Assembly (NCBI RefSeq): GCF_000222605.1 | Contig: NZ_AFWF01000011.1 | Location: 1 to 47,499 of the forward strand | DNA: 47,499 nucleotides | Direction of reading: 5' to 3' | Source of the DNA: Vibrio ichthyoenteri ATCC 700023 | GTDB lineage: Bacteria > Pseudomonadota > Gammaproteobacteria > Enterobacterales > Vibrionaceae | In this document: piece by piece, positions 8,241 to 16,319 of the stretch | Numbering within the stretch: the first letter of the stretch is position 1 | How the letters are laid out: each line of letters starts with the position of its first letter | Notes under the pieces: generated by a model | The model's database searches: none | The model's input: the letters and a program-made list of their open reading frames with translations, nothing else | Told to the model about the DNA's origin: nothing | Position numbers and translations under genes: made by a program

Positions 8241-9752
8241 TTATGAAAGCAGTTCGCGCAGTGTCATTGGAGAGTCATTCAACCCTAAAGCCTGCGCTGC
8301 CGTTATGCCGTGTTTATTTTGATAGCATAAATTATGCCACGCTCTGAATATATCCAACACAGGAAGTAGCCCTCCAGGGCGCAGTTTGCGACGTGGCTCA
8401 TTAATAAAACTGTCAAACAAAAGTTGGAAGCGTTGTTGGTAAAACGAAGTTTGTCGTATCGAGGCATGACGAAGCCAATATTTTGGCTTATTGTGCGAGC
8501 CAGCTAAATAACAAATGCCTTTTGCCATAGAATCGGAATGTGCGATAGCCCAGCGGTCGCGCCACCATCCCATATGGACAATATCGATTTTATCAAGCGG
8601 AAATTCTTTGCCCCATTGGCCATCTTCTTCAACGTACATTAGGTCGACAGTTGCCGCTTGAATGCGCGGGAGAGCAACGCTTAGAGCCGCTGAGCGCAAT
8701 AGAGGCTCTTGGGGTAAGTAAATCGCCACTTTGCGCTCGTCGTGACACAAACTCAACACGTGTAAGAAATGAGCATAAGAAGTATAAGGGGGGCGGATTA
8801 ATGCCCCTTTCGATGGGTAATGGAATGTTGTCAAATTACCCATAGGATCTTCTACATTACCGCGAGCAAGAATGGTTTGATATTGCTGATCGATACGTTC
8901 CCGCAGGTTTTTGGCCGTCGTGGTGGTTGCATGATGTGATTCAGAAGCGTGCTCTTGCGAGACAAAGCGTGCAGGACTGGAGAATGGGTCATGATCACAA
9001 TCTCCCTGCGGCTCTTCTTGGGCTGAGTAGTTGACATGTTGACTTAATATGTAGCCAGAATGCGCCTCGCCTGTCGCTATCCAATAAACCCCATTATTAC
9101 TTTTTGCTTGTAACGGCATATAGTCGGATGCCAGTTCGTATTGCTCGGCGTGGTTAACCCAGCGGGCATCAAACATGGCTAATTTTCGACGACAGCGACT
9201 CGCAATATGATCGATGTGGTCATAAAAGGTTTTAGGATTGATGGTGAGCTTGCGGCAAATTTCACGCACTGAATAGCCCATAAAAAGTAAGCCAAGTAGG
9301 TTTTCTTGAAAATTGAGTTTATGGTTCGCACCAGACCATTTATCAACGAATGTCGATTGGCATGATTTACAGCGATAACGTTGGCGATCACCACTATAGC
9401 CAAACGCGTGGTAGAGCTGTTTATGGCTGTGGATAGATAGACCGAAATGATCACATGACTTGTTACGGCATGCCGGCAAGCCTTCACAATGTTGCAGTCT
9501 TAAACGGCGTAGTTCATCTAAGACATCTTGGTTATTGAGCAAAGGAGGAAACGCGCCACATTCACGGCAAACCATCGCTGGGCGTTTAGGGTTAGCGTGT
9601 TGCACAACGTAACGATGTGCGTCGCTGAGTCCAAAATTGTCGCAGGCCAATGTCTTACAGAAATTAAGTTGGCACAATGTATGACCATGTTGATCAGTGA
9701 CCGCGGCAGGCAGTTCTGAGGTTATATTTGGATTCGCGGAGGATTTTGTCAC
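8241..9752 (-). CDS. Transposase-like zinc-ribbon/HTH protein, possibly domesticated
   Basis: 503-residue protein. The N-terminus holds two similar Cys modules: CKTLACDNFGLS followed by CRECG, and CRNKSCDHFGLS followed by YRCKSCQST, like the zinc ribbons of IS1/IS1595-type transposases. A helix-turn-helix follows (GYSVREICRKLTINPKTFYDH, about residues 153-173). Next comes a segment reminiscent of an RNase H/DDE fold (ELASDYM... GVYWIATGEAHSGYILS). The C-terminus is basic (RHASIRQTSFYQQRFQLLF). The start is a GTG with AGG upstream. No terminal inverted repeats or target duplications were seen around it. It could be an intact transposase of an unrecognised element or a host gene derived from one. 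Confidence 0.6.
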   Translation of the reverse strand: MTKSSANPNITSELPAAVTDQHGHTLCQLNFCKTLACDNFGLSDAHRYVVQHANPKRPAMVCRECGAFPPLLNNQDVLDELRRLRLQHCEGLPACRNKSCDHFGLSIHSHKQLYHAFGYSGDRQRYRCKSCQSTFVDKWSGANHKLNFQENLLGLLFMGYSVREICRKLTINPKTFYDHIDHIASRCRRKLAMFDARWVNHAEQYELASDYMPLQAKSNNGVYWIATGEAHSGYILSQHVNYSAQEEPQGDCDHDPFSSPARFVSQEHASESHHATTTTAKNLRERIDQQYQTILARGNVEDPMGNLTTFHYPSKGALIRPPYTSYAHFLHVLSLCHDERKVAIYLPQEPLLRSAALSVALPRIQAATVDLMYVEEDGQWGKEFPLDKIDIVHMGWWRDRWAIAHSDSMAKGICYLAGSHNKPKYWLRHASIRQTSFYQQRFQLLFDSFINEPRRKLRPGGLLPVLDIFRAWHNLCYQNKHGITAAQALGLNDSPMTLRELLS

Positions 9753-9964
9753 GTCGTACCTAAAATTAAGGGGGCAAGGCTTTACCTGTTACCTAGCCTA
9801 AATAAAGCCAATATCATTCTTCCCACGTTGTAACACGCCAATGTAATCAAAGAAGTAGGACGATATTATGCTTACAGTCTAAATGTTGATCTAGCAAAAT
9901 TTAGTTGCAAGTCCGGTGCTTATTTTAGCCGATAAGCAGATGCCACAATCCCCCCTCGGGTGAT

Positions 9965-9990
9965 TAAAACAGCCAGTCAGGCACTGGCTG
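9965..9990 (-). terminator. Terminator of deoD
   Basis: CAGCCAGT and ACTGGCTG form an 8-bp stem with a 5-base loop at 9970-9990, followed on the minus strand by TTTTAATC, 10 bases past the deoD stop. Confidence 0.65.
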
Positions 9991-9999
9991 AAATGGAAA

Positions 10000-10710
10000 T
10001 TAGATAGAAATAGCGGTTTCTAGTGCGACTTTCATCATGTCATTGAATGATTTTTGACGCTCTTCAGCACTGAGCTTCTCTCCGCGAATGATATGGTCAG
10101 AGACGGTTAGGATGGTTAGGGCTTTAGCCCCTAAATCAGCCGCAACGCCGTAGATACCCGCAGCTTCCATATCGACACCAAGAATGCCCAGCTTTTCCAT
10201 TTTTGCGAAAATATCGGCTTCAGGTGTATAGAAAAGGTCGGCTGAGAATACGTTACCTACTTTAACTGGTACGTTTTGAGCTCGAGCTTGATTGACGGCC
10301 TCTTCTAGCAAACCGTAATCAGCGATAGCAGCAAAATCATGATTATTAAAGCGAATGCGGTTTACTTTGGAGTCGGTGGACGCGCCCATGCCGATCACGA
10401 CATCCATCAACTTCACATCGTCACGAACAGCACCACAGCTTCCCACGCGAATGACATTTTTAACCCCGTACTCTGCGATCAGCTCGTGCACATAGATACA
10501 GCAAGATGGTATACCCATGCCATGGCCCATCACGGACACTGGCTTACCTTTATAGGTTCCCGTGTAGCCAAACATGTTGCGAACATCACAGACTTGTTTG
10601 ACGTCATCAAGGAACGTTTCTGCGATATATTTCGCGCGAAGTGGATCGCCTGGCATCAAAACAGTTTCTGCAAAATCACCAGGTTGAGCATTAATATGTG
10701 GGGTTGCCAT
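10000..10710 (-). CDS. deoD: Purine-nucleoside phosphorylase DeoD
   Basis: 236-residue hexameric-type (PNP/UDP family) enzyme that splits purine (deoxy)nucleosides with phosphate into base and (deoxy)ribose 1-phosphate in the cytoplasm. Length and sequence match DeoD throughout. Features include the phosphate-binding GDPLRAK (about residues 20-26), RVGSCGAV (about 87-94), the ribose/base site DMEAAGIYG (about 179-187) and the catalytic Asp in TVSDH (about 204). The start ATG has the ribosome site GGAGTAAC. It stands alone and divergent from the photolyase operon, without deoA, deoB or deoC, as expected for a second DeoD copy in vibrios. Confidence 0.95.
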   Translation of the reverse strand: MATPHINAQPGDFAETVLMPGDPLRAKYIAETFLDDVKQVCDVRNMFGYTGTYKGKPVSVMGHGMGIPSCCIYVHELIAEYGVKNVIRVGSCGAVRDDVKLMDVVIGMGASTDSKVNRIRFNNHDFAAIADYGLLEEAVNQARAQNVPVKVGNVFSADLFYTPEADIFAKMEKLGILGVDMEAAGIYGVAADLGAKALTILTVSDHIIRGEKLSAEERQKSFNDMMKVALETAISI

Positions 10711-10958
10711 CGTTGTTACTCCAATATCTTAGGAAAGTTCAGCGTAATAATTACTAAAACTGTTGAACCTCAATAAATCTGTTGAGGCAATACTAGCTAT
10801 ATATAACAAGGCTCCTTAAGATGTTGGTCACAAAAACCCGCGTCTAATGGATAAATATCCTTGTTGATAACCATTTATGTTGAAAGTGGTAAGGCAATCG
10901 TTTTGTCCATCGTTTGCGTGGTTTCAGTTTCATACTGCCTTGGCTTTGAGTGATTTTC

Positions 10959-11028
10959 TTGTACTGATTTAAATTTTGTACAACATTTGTTTCTGTGCTA
11001 ATACTTATACATGAAATTAATTTGTACA
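10959..11028 (+). promoter_or_regulatory. Four TTGTACA-type boxes upstream of the photolyase operon
   Basis: TTGTACT (10959-10965), TTGTACA (10976-10982), TTATACA (11005-11011) and TTGTACA (11022-11028) lie in the same orientation. Start-to-start distances are 17, 29 and 17 bases, giving two pairs with identical 17-base spacing. TTGTACA is the half-site known for the MlrA/LitR branch of MerR regulators, and a regulator of that branch is the second gene of the downstream operon. This is a probable autoregulatory operator. The rest of 10711-11089 holds the deoD leader and a weak CCTCAA/TTGAGG repeat near 10766. Confidence 0.6.
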
Positions 11029-11089
11029 CACGGTGGCGATTTACTACCACGCATTTGAAAGGCATTCGGTAATCAAAGAGGGAAACGGT

Positions 11090-12040
11090 ATGGAACAGGA
11101 TATCAAAATTGGCGTGAGTGCTTGTGTTCTCGGAGAAGCGGTACGCTTTGACGGTGGCCATAAATCGAGCCGATTTGTAACAAGAGAGCTGGGCAAGCAC
11201 TTTCAATTTGTGCCTGTCTGTCCTGAAGTGGAGTCGGGCATGCCGGTACCAAGGCCTACGATTCGTTTGATTTCAGATAAAGAACGTATCGCTTTGGTTG
11301 AAACCAGAGATGAGACGCAAGATCATACCGACCGAATGCTCGAGTTTTCACAACGACGCATTGAACGATTGCAGCGTGAAGATCTGTGTGGGTATGTCGT
11401 GTGTGCGAAATCACCAACCTGTGGGATGGAAAGAGTCAAGGTGTATGGCAACAACAGCGCTGAAAAAACCGGTGTTGGCATGTACACACAAGAACTCATG
11501 ACTCGTATGCCTTGGTTACCCATTGAAGAAGATGGGCGCCTAAATGACCCGATTTTGAAAGAGAACTTTGTGACTCGGGTATTTTGTTTGTATGACTTCT
11601 ACCAATCAATGGATGGTGAGCCGACTGCCGGTAAAATAGTCAGTTTTCATTCTCGATACAAATTGACCTTGATGGCACATCATCCGGCATCTTATAAAGC
11701 GCTGGGTAAATTGGTTGCACAAGTTTCGCATTATCCGATTGCAGACTTTTATCAGCTATATCGAGAGGGCTTGATGACGGCAATGGCCAATCGAGCAAGC
11801 CGTAAAAACAACACCAATGTATTGATGCATATTCAGGGCTACTTCAAAAAGGCGCTGGAGAAAAGTGAGAAAGCCGAGCTTTGTCAGGTGATTGATGATT
11901 ATCGTCTTGGTGTTCTTCCACTACTGGCGCCATTGACCTTATTGAAGCATCACATGCAAAGATTTCCAGACGAATATCTACAAAGTCAAAAATTTTTAAA
12001 CCCTTATCCACAGGAGCTACGCTTACGTTATGGGCTGTGA
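11090..12040 (+). CDS. DUF523 (TudS-like) / DUF1722 (YbgA-like) two-domain protein
   Basis: 316 residues from the ATG at 11090, chosen because GAGGGA lies just upstream; a GTG at 11033 would add 19 residues without a ribosome site. Residues about 1-150 are a DUF523 domain with Cys12, Cys44 and Cys111, matching the three Cys that hold the [4Fe-4S] cluster in the thiouracil desulfidase TudS. Residues about 175-310 are a DUF1722/YbgA domain with no known reaction. First gene of an operon with a MerR regulator and photolyase, a common neighbourhood for this fusion. A role in removing or repairing damaged or thiolated nucleobases is plausible but unproven. Confidence 0.85.
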   Translation: MEQDIKIGVSACVLGEAVRFDGGHKSSRFVTRELGKHFQFVPVCPEVESGMPVPRPTIRLISDKERIALVETRDETQDHTDRMLEFSQRRIERLQREDLCGYVVCAKSPTCGMERVKVYGNNSAEKTGVGMYTQELMTRMPWLPIEEDGRLNDPILKENFVTRVFCLYDFYQSMDGEPTAGKIVSFHSRYKLTLMAHHPASYKALGKLVAQVSHYPIADFYQLYREGLMTAMANRASRKNNTNVLMHIQGYFKKALEKSEKAELCQVIDDYRLGVLPLLAPLTLLKHHMQRFPDEYLQSQKFLNPYPQELRLRYGL

Positions 12041-12830
12041 AGAAAAATTGTACGCAATTCGAGAAGTATCAGAGTTAACTGGAATTAAACCAGTGACATT
12101 GCGAGCTTGGCAGCGCCGCTATAACATTATTCAACCACAGCGTACTGAAAAAGGTCATCGTCTTTATACGTATGATCACATTGAGCAAATCAGAGTGATA
12201 CAAGGTTGGTTGGAGAAAGGTGTTGCCATTGGCAAGGTTAAGGCTCTGCTCGAAAGCGGTCAAATACCTGAGGTTATGGAGAGCGATGTTGTCGCTCCAC
12301 TTGATGAAGTTGAAACTACGTTAGGTGCTTTGGCGCAACTCAATCGCCATAAATCGGAAGCGACTTTGTCTTTAGTATTTAAAGAGTACCCGATGGAAAT
12401 TATCGAGTCTCGGTATTTACAGCCTATTTTTGACTCAATTGCGCAAGTCAAACGCAGTCAACAGACATTGCAAATCGGAATGTTTCAGTCGCTGTTATTA
12501 TCCCGACTCACGTTGATTCTAGAAGCTGAAAACAAGGCCGCACGCAACGGTAAGTGCTTACTTGTGAGCTATGATTCCGTTGGTTCGATTGAGATGCGAT
12601 TATGGGCGTTAGGGCTAGTAGATAGAGGCTACAGCATTTCTTTTATTGAAGGAGTAGAGGACTTAAGCGGGTTATCTGCCAACCTAGGTTTAGATAAATA
12701 CGCGATGTTGGCTGTGTATGCATCACAAGCCCCTTCCAAAGCCCAACTGCCTTCTATTGAAGAGTTGTCTCACTCTTTGGGCAGTCAATTAACCACCAGT
12801 CCATTAATCACGACCTTAATGGCCGCTTAA
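12030..12830 (+). CDS. MerR-family regulator, LitR/MlrA/BluR-like
   Basis: 266 residues. Residues about 6-75 are a MerR winged helix (YAIREVSELTGIKPVTLRAWQRRYNIIQPQR...GHRLYTYDHI). Residues about 95-260 are a domain with the outline of a cobalamin-binding fold but without the usual DxHxxG B12 motif, so light or B12 sensing through that motif is not supported. It overlaps the DUF523 gene by 11 bases. Homologues control photolyase or curli/biofilm genes from TTGTACA sites, and such sites lie upstream of this operon. It probably regulates its own operon. Confidence 0.85.
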   Translation: MGCEEKLYAIREVSELTGIKPVTLRAWQRRYNIIQPQRTEKGHRLYTYDHIEQIRVIQGWLEKGVAIGKVKALLESGQIPEVMESDVVAPLDEVETTLGALAQLNRHKSEATLSLVFKEYPMEIIESRYLQPIFDSIAQVKRSQQTLQIGMFQSLLLSRLTLILEAENKAARNGKCLLVSYDSVGSIEMRLWALGLVDRGYSISFIEGVEDLSGLSANLGLDKYAMLAVYASQAPSKAQLPSIEELSHSLGSQLTTSPLITTLMAA

Positions 12831-12862
12831 GCTAATAGATAAATGCGATAGAGGAGTCGGTG

Positions 12863-14278
12863 ATGCAATTAATGTGGTTTCGTCGAGATTTAAGGGTAGA
12901 AGATAATACGGCATTACAAAGTGCTATTGACACTCAGCAACCCGTTGTTGCGCTTTATGTCGCTACGCCTGCAACTTGGCGACAACATCATCTCAGTGCG
13001 ATCCAAGCTGACTTAATCTATCGTCGCCTATCTGAGCTGCAAAGTGACTTAGCTCAACTCAATATTCCACTACTGTATGTGGAAGTTGATAATTACCAAC
13101 AGAGCGGGCAAGCGGTAATGGATTTTGCTCAAACGCATGGCATCGAACGGCTGGTTTTTAACCGTGAATATGAAGTGAATGAGCAAATACGCGATAGCGA
13201 TGTTGAAAGCCGTGCTGTCTTTTCGGTCCAAGGTTTCGATGACAAGTGCTTGTTTGCTCCGGGAAGTGTGTTCAATAAACAAGGCAGTTATTTCAAAGTT
13301 TTCACTCCGTTTAAACGAGCGTACTTATCGCGTCTTGCGTCCCAGCGAGTGGATATTGTAAAAACGGCTGCCGCGACAAAGATGGCTGAGGAGATTATCG
13401 CCAACTTCAGCCTGGCCACTTTTTCACCTAACAGCGTTTTTTCCTACCCTCGTCAGTCGAGCGGACAATATGTGGTGCGCAGTCATGATATTCGACAACA
13501 GTTGCGAGACTTTTGTCATGATAGGGTTAGCCATTATCATGCGGAGCGCGACAAGCCATCATTGAATGCAACCAGTCAGCTTTCCCCCTATTTGGCTATT
13601 GGAGCTCTTTCTGTGCGGCAATGTATTGCGCGTGTTCTGTTTGCAACCAACGTCCACTTGGACGCAGGGAGAGAGATGTGGATTAGTGAATTGGTCTGGC
13701 GAGACTTCTATCAACATCTATTGCACTTTGAACCTAAGCTATGTAAAGGACGTAATTTTGTTGCTTGGACTGAAAAAGTGCATTGGTCAGGTGACAAAAA
13801 GCATCTTGTGGCTTGGCAGAAAGGCGAGACTGGCTATCCCATTGTGGACGCAGCAATGCGTCAACTCAATAAAACTGGCTGGATGCATAATCGTTTGAGA
13901 ATGGTCGTGGCAAGCTTTCTCACTAAGGATTTACATCTTCATTGGCGCCACGGTGAGGAGTATTTTATGCAAAAGCTGGTGGATGGTGATTACGCAGCCA
14001 ATAATGGTGGATGGCAATGGAGCGCATCCACTGGATGCGATGGGCAGCCTTATTTTCGTATCTTTAATCCTACGGCTCAAGGCGAGCGATTCGACCCTGA
14101 CGGTGACTTTGTAAGGCATTGGGTCCCGGAGTTAAGTGCGGTACCAAACAAATTTATTCATCAACCGTGGCAGTGGGAGAACGTCATTAGCTTGTCATAT
14201 CCGAAACCAATGGTTGATCACAAAAGCGAAAGAGAGATAACCTTACGCCTCTTTCAAGATGCTAAGGATTTCCCATGA
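12863..14278 (+). CDS. phrB: Deoxyribodipyrimidine photolyase (CPD class I)
   Basis: 471 residues from the ATG at 12863 (GAGGAG at 12851-12856); a GTG directly before it is also possible. The enzyme uses blue light and FAD to split UV-induced cyclobutane pyrimidine dimers. Residues about 2-130 form the antenna-binding Rossmann-like domain (MWFRRDLRVEDNTAL). Residues about 200-465 form the FAD domain with the hallmark GYPIVDAAMRQLNKTGWMHN, KDL, HWRHGEEYF, and DYAANNGGWQW leading to FRIFNP. Full length and intact. Third gene of the operon; the next gene overlaps its stop by 4 bases. Confidence 0.95.
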   Translation: MQLMWFRRDLRVEDNTALQSAIDTQQPVVALYVATPATWRQHHLSAIQADLIYRRLSELQSDLAQLNIPLLYVEVDNYQQSGQAVMDFAQTHGIERLVFNREYEVNEQIRDSDVESRAVFSVQGFDDKCLFAPGSVFNKQGSYFKVFTPFKRAYLSRLASQRVDIVKTAAATKMAEEIIANFSLATFSPNSVFSYPRQSSGQYVVRSHDIRQQLRDFCHDRVSHYHAERDKPSLNATSQLSPYLAIGALSVRQCIARVLFATNVHLDAGREMWISELVWRDFYQHLLHFEPKLCKGRNFVAWTEKVHWSGDKKHLVAWQKGETGYPIVDAAMRQLNKTGWMHNRLRMVVASFLTKDLHLHWRHGEEYFMQKLVDGDYAANNGGWQWSASTGCDGQPYFRIFNPTAQGERFDPDGDFVRHWVPELSAVPNKFIHQPWQWENVISLSYPKPMVDHKSEREITLRLFQDAKDFP

Positions 14279-15192
14279 TGCTGCGTAAGCTGCTCATATT
14301 ATGCTGCTGTGTAAGCTCCACAGTGTTTGCTCGAAGCTATGATCTTCCTCCTCAAGACAGCAATATTGTTGGTCGTACGCAATTTCATCAAATTAAGCAG
14401 GGTGAAAGCATGGCCGATATTGCTAAGCAATATGATGTGGGCTTTTTGGCCTTGATGGCGGCGAACCAAGGGGTGGACCCATTTTTACCTCCGGTGGATT
14501 ACGTCTTAACAATTCCTACGCAAGTGATTCTTCCTGACGTGAAACGTGAAGGTGTGGTCATTAATCTTGCTGAATTACGCTTGTACTATTTTGTTCCGGA
14601 ACAAAATTTGGTGCATATTTTCCCGGTCGGCATTGGACGCATCGGGCGAGATACTCCAGAAATGGTCACTAAAATCAGCCAAAAAAGGCCGAACCCAACA
14701 TGGACACCACCGACTTCTATTCGTAAAGAGTATTTAGCAAAAGGTGTTGAGTTACCGGCGGTGGTACCAGCAGGGCCGGATAACCCTTTGGGTGAATATG
14801 CCCTGAGATTGGCCCATGGCGCGGGTGATTATTTGATTCACGGCACCAACAAAGATTTTGGTATTGGTATGCGGGTGAGTGCTGGCTGCATCCGTATGTC
14901 GCCTAAAGATATCGAGTGGCTTTTTAGTCAGGTCAATCTTGGTGAAAAAGTCACCGTGATCAATGCACCAGTAAAAATCAGTTTAGAGCCAGATCGTAGT
15001 GTTTATATTGAAGCGCATGAACCTCTTACTCGCAGTGACGGCAGTAAAAAAGTACTTGGCATTCCACAAGAATTAACTTGGTGGTTGCAAGCCATGGACC
15101 AGTCGGAAGCAAAAGCTCGTGCTGCAATTTTGGCGCAAAATGGCGTGCCAGTAGAGATTGTCGCTCCACAAGAGCTTGAATCACCGTTCTAG
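14275..15192 (+). CDS. Periplasmic L,D-transpeptidase (ErfK/YbiS family) with LysM domain
   Basis: 305 residues. A signal peptide at about 1-19 ends VFARS; a LysM domain lies at about 38-82. The YkuD catalytic domain (about 93-225) has His189 in IHGT and the nucleophile Cys205 in SAGCIRM. Such enzymes make 3-3 cross-links or attach murein lipoprotein to peptidoglycan. A lipoprotein ending in Lys is encoded at 27803-28051 and could be a substrate. The start overlaps the photolyase stop, so it belongs to the photolyase operon, which would make its expression follow the MerR regulator. It matches the chromosome-II L,D-transpeptidase that I recall from V. cholerae. Confidence 0.9.
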   Translation: MMLRKLLILCCCVSSTVFARSYDLPPQDSNIVGRTQFHQIKQGESMADIAKQYDVGFLALMAANQGVDPFLPPVDYVLTIPTQVILPDVKREGVVINLAELRLYYFVPEQNLVHIFPVGIGRIGRDTPEMVTKISQKRPNPTWTPPTSIRKEYLAKGVELPAVVPAGPDNPLGEYALRLAHGAGDYLIHGTNKDFGIGMRVSAGCIRMSPKDIEWLFSQVNLGEKVTVINAPVKISLEPDRSVYIEAHEPLTRSDGSKKVLGIPQELTWWLQAMDQSEAKARAAILAQNGVPVEIVAPQELESPF

Positions 15193-15321
15193 GGCGCGTT
15201 TGAATATTTACTGTACAGATAGGGTTACACTTGTTTGTAATGATAATGTAAACAAAGTTCGACATGTTTCTTTTTAGTCGCCATCTTAAGCACTGATATT
15301 GAGTGATGGGATAGGGGACAA

Positions 15322-15945
15322 ATGATGGACAGTGAGCATACCTTGCGTGAAAATATCTTAGCACTGCTACTTGGCAGTGCTTTGGTTTCTTTGGGGGTAA
15401 TTTTCTTCAATCATGTTGGCCTGCTCACAGGCGGTACAGCAGGGTTGGCCATCTTTATCACCAAGGTGAGTGATTTTAGCTTTGGCCAAATTTTCTTTAT
15501 CGTTAATCTTCCTTTCTACCTACTTTCTGTTACCCGTATGGGGTGGCGTTTTACCTGCAATACGTTTATTGCCGTTACGCTGGTATCAGTGCTCGTAGAC
15601 TATCTCTATTATGTCATTGAATTAAAATCAATTAATGCACTCTACGCGGCTTTGATTGGTGGTGGCTTAATTGGCACCGGCATGTTGGTCATTTTTCGTC
15701 ACAAGATGAGTCTTGGTGGCTTTAACATCCTTGCTCTGTATCTTCAGGAGCGCTTTGGTCTGCGAGCCGGTAAAGTTCAGATGGCATTGGATTGTGCGAT
15801 TGTGGTGATGTCACTTTTTATTGTCGACTGGTGGTTGATTGGGCTCTCAATATTAGGTGCGATGTCGACCAACATCATTATTGCGATGAACCATAAGCCG
15901 GGTCGCTATCAGCCGCAATCAGATAAAAAAGCGCCCATACGATAA
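15322..15945 (+). CDS. YitT-family membrane protein
   Basis: 207-residue inner-membrane protein with five or six hydrophobic segments (about residues 10-33, 48-70, 78-98, 105-128, 150-180). It matches the YitT (DUF161-type) group. Gly-rich motifs GLLTGGTAGLAIF (about 34-46) and SLGGFNIL (about 130-137) are the repeated signature of the family. No transport substrate is established. It sits 129 bases behind the L,D-transpeptidase gene and may be read through from that operon or have its own promoter. GGGGAC precedes the ATG. The 3' end overlaps a terminator hairpin that serves the opposite strand. Confidence 0.8.
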   Translation: MMDSEHTLRENILALLLGSALVSLGVIFFNHVGLLTGGTAGLAIFITKVSDFSFGQIFFIVNLPFYLLSVTRMGWRFTCNTFIAVTLVSVLVDYLYYVIELKSINALYAALIGGGLIGTGMLVIFRHKMSLGGFNILALYLQERFGLRAGKVQMALDCAIVVMSLFIVDWWLIGLSILGAMSTNIIIAMNHKPGRYQPQSDKKAPIR

Positions 15946-15960
15946 GCCATCATATGGGCG
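15924..15960 (-). terminator. Terminator on the minus strand overlapping the end of the YitT gene
   Basis: CGCCCATA (15932-15939) and TATGGGCG (15953-15960) form an 8-bp stem. On the minus strand it is followed by TTTTTT (15925-15930), inside the last codons of the plus-strand yitT-like gene. It would end transcripts coming from the BCCT gene 360 bases away. The plus strand lacks a T run here. Confidence 0.55.
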
Positions 15961-16163
15961 AAAAAGGGCAACAATTTGACATTGTTAATTGGAGATGTTG
16001 GCAACATCCTTATTCAAACTGTTATAAAGTATCCGCGATCTTTAGAATGACTTTGTAGCAGCGTAACCAACGATGCGTAACTTAACATTATTGTTACGAT
16101 TTATTAATTCTTAAAATCACAAAGATAAATTTCATTATTGGAAATGACGTGTTACAAGCTCGT

Positions 16164-16246
16164 TAGAGAGTAGAGAGAGTAGAGAGAGTAGAGAGAGTAG
16201 AGAGAGTAGAGAGAGTAGAGAGAGTAGAGAGAGTAGAGAGAGTAGA
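16164..16246. repeat. 9-bp tandem repeat (TAGAGAGAG), 8 full copies plus partial ends
   Basis: TAGAGAGAG is repeated eight times without change at 16171-16242, flanked by a 7-base partial unit before and TAGA after. It lies between the converging YitT and BCCT genes, 74 bases past the BCCT stop. The unit is a multiple of three and is open as Leu-Leu-Ser repeats in one minus-strand frame, but not in the frame of the BCCT gene. The rest of 15946-16319 shows no gene. Confidence 0.95.
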
Positions 16247-16319
16247 ATGACCGAGCCCATCCTTGGGCACGGTTGTGTATCACTGCTATATTCAGTGCGT
16301 TGAATTATGCACCGATTGG

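Noticed and set aside
9179-9487. 102-codon minus-strand frame inside the transposase-like gene
   Set aside because: It is an out-of-frame shadow of the 503-residue protein, whose Cys modules and HTH are in the other frame.
9753-9999. Terminal inverted repeats, attC site or riboswitch near the transposase-like gene
   Set aside because: Only short hairpins (GCTTAT/ATAAGC, GGCTTTA/TAAAGCC) were found; no integron core motifs, no matching end repeat near 8241 and no known riboswitch consensus.
11033-11089. GTG start extending the DUF523 protein by 19 residues
   Set aside because: No ribosome site, overlaps the operator region; the ATG at 11090 has GAGGGA and matches the family N-terminus.
16164-16246. 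Possible CRISPR array
   Set aside because: The units are 9 bp with no spacers; it is a simple microsatellite.
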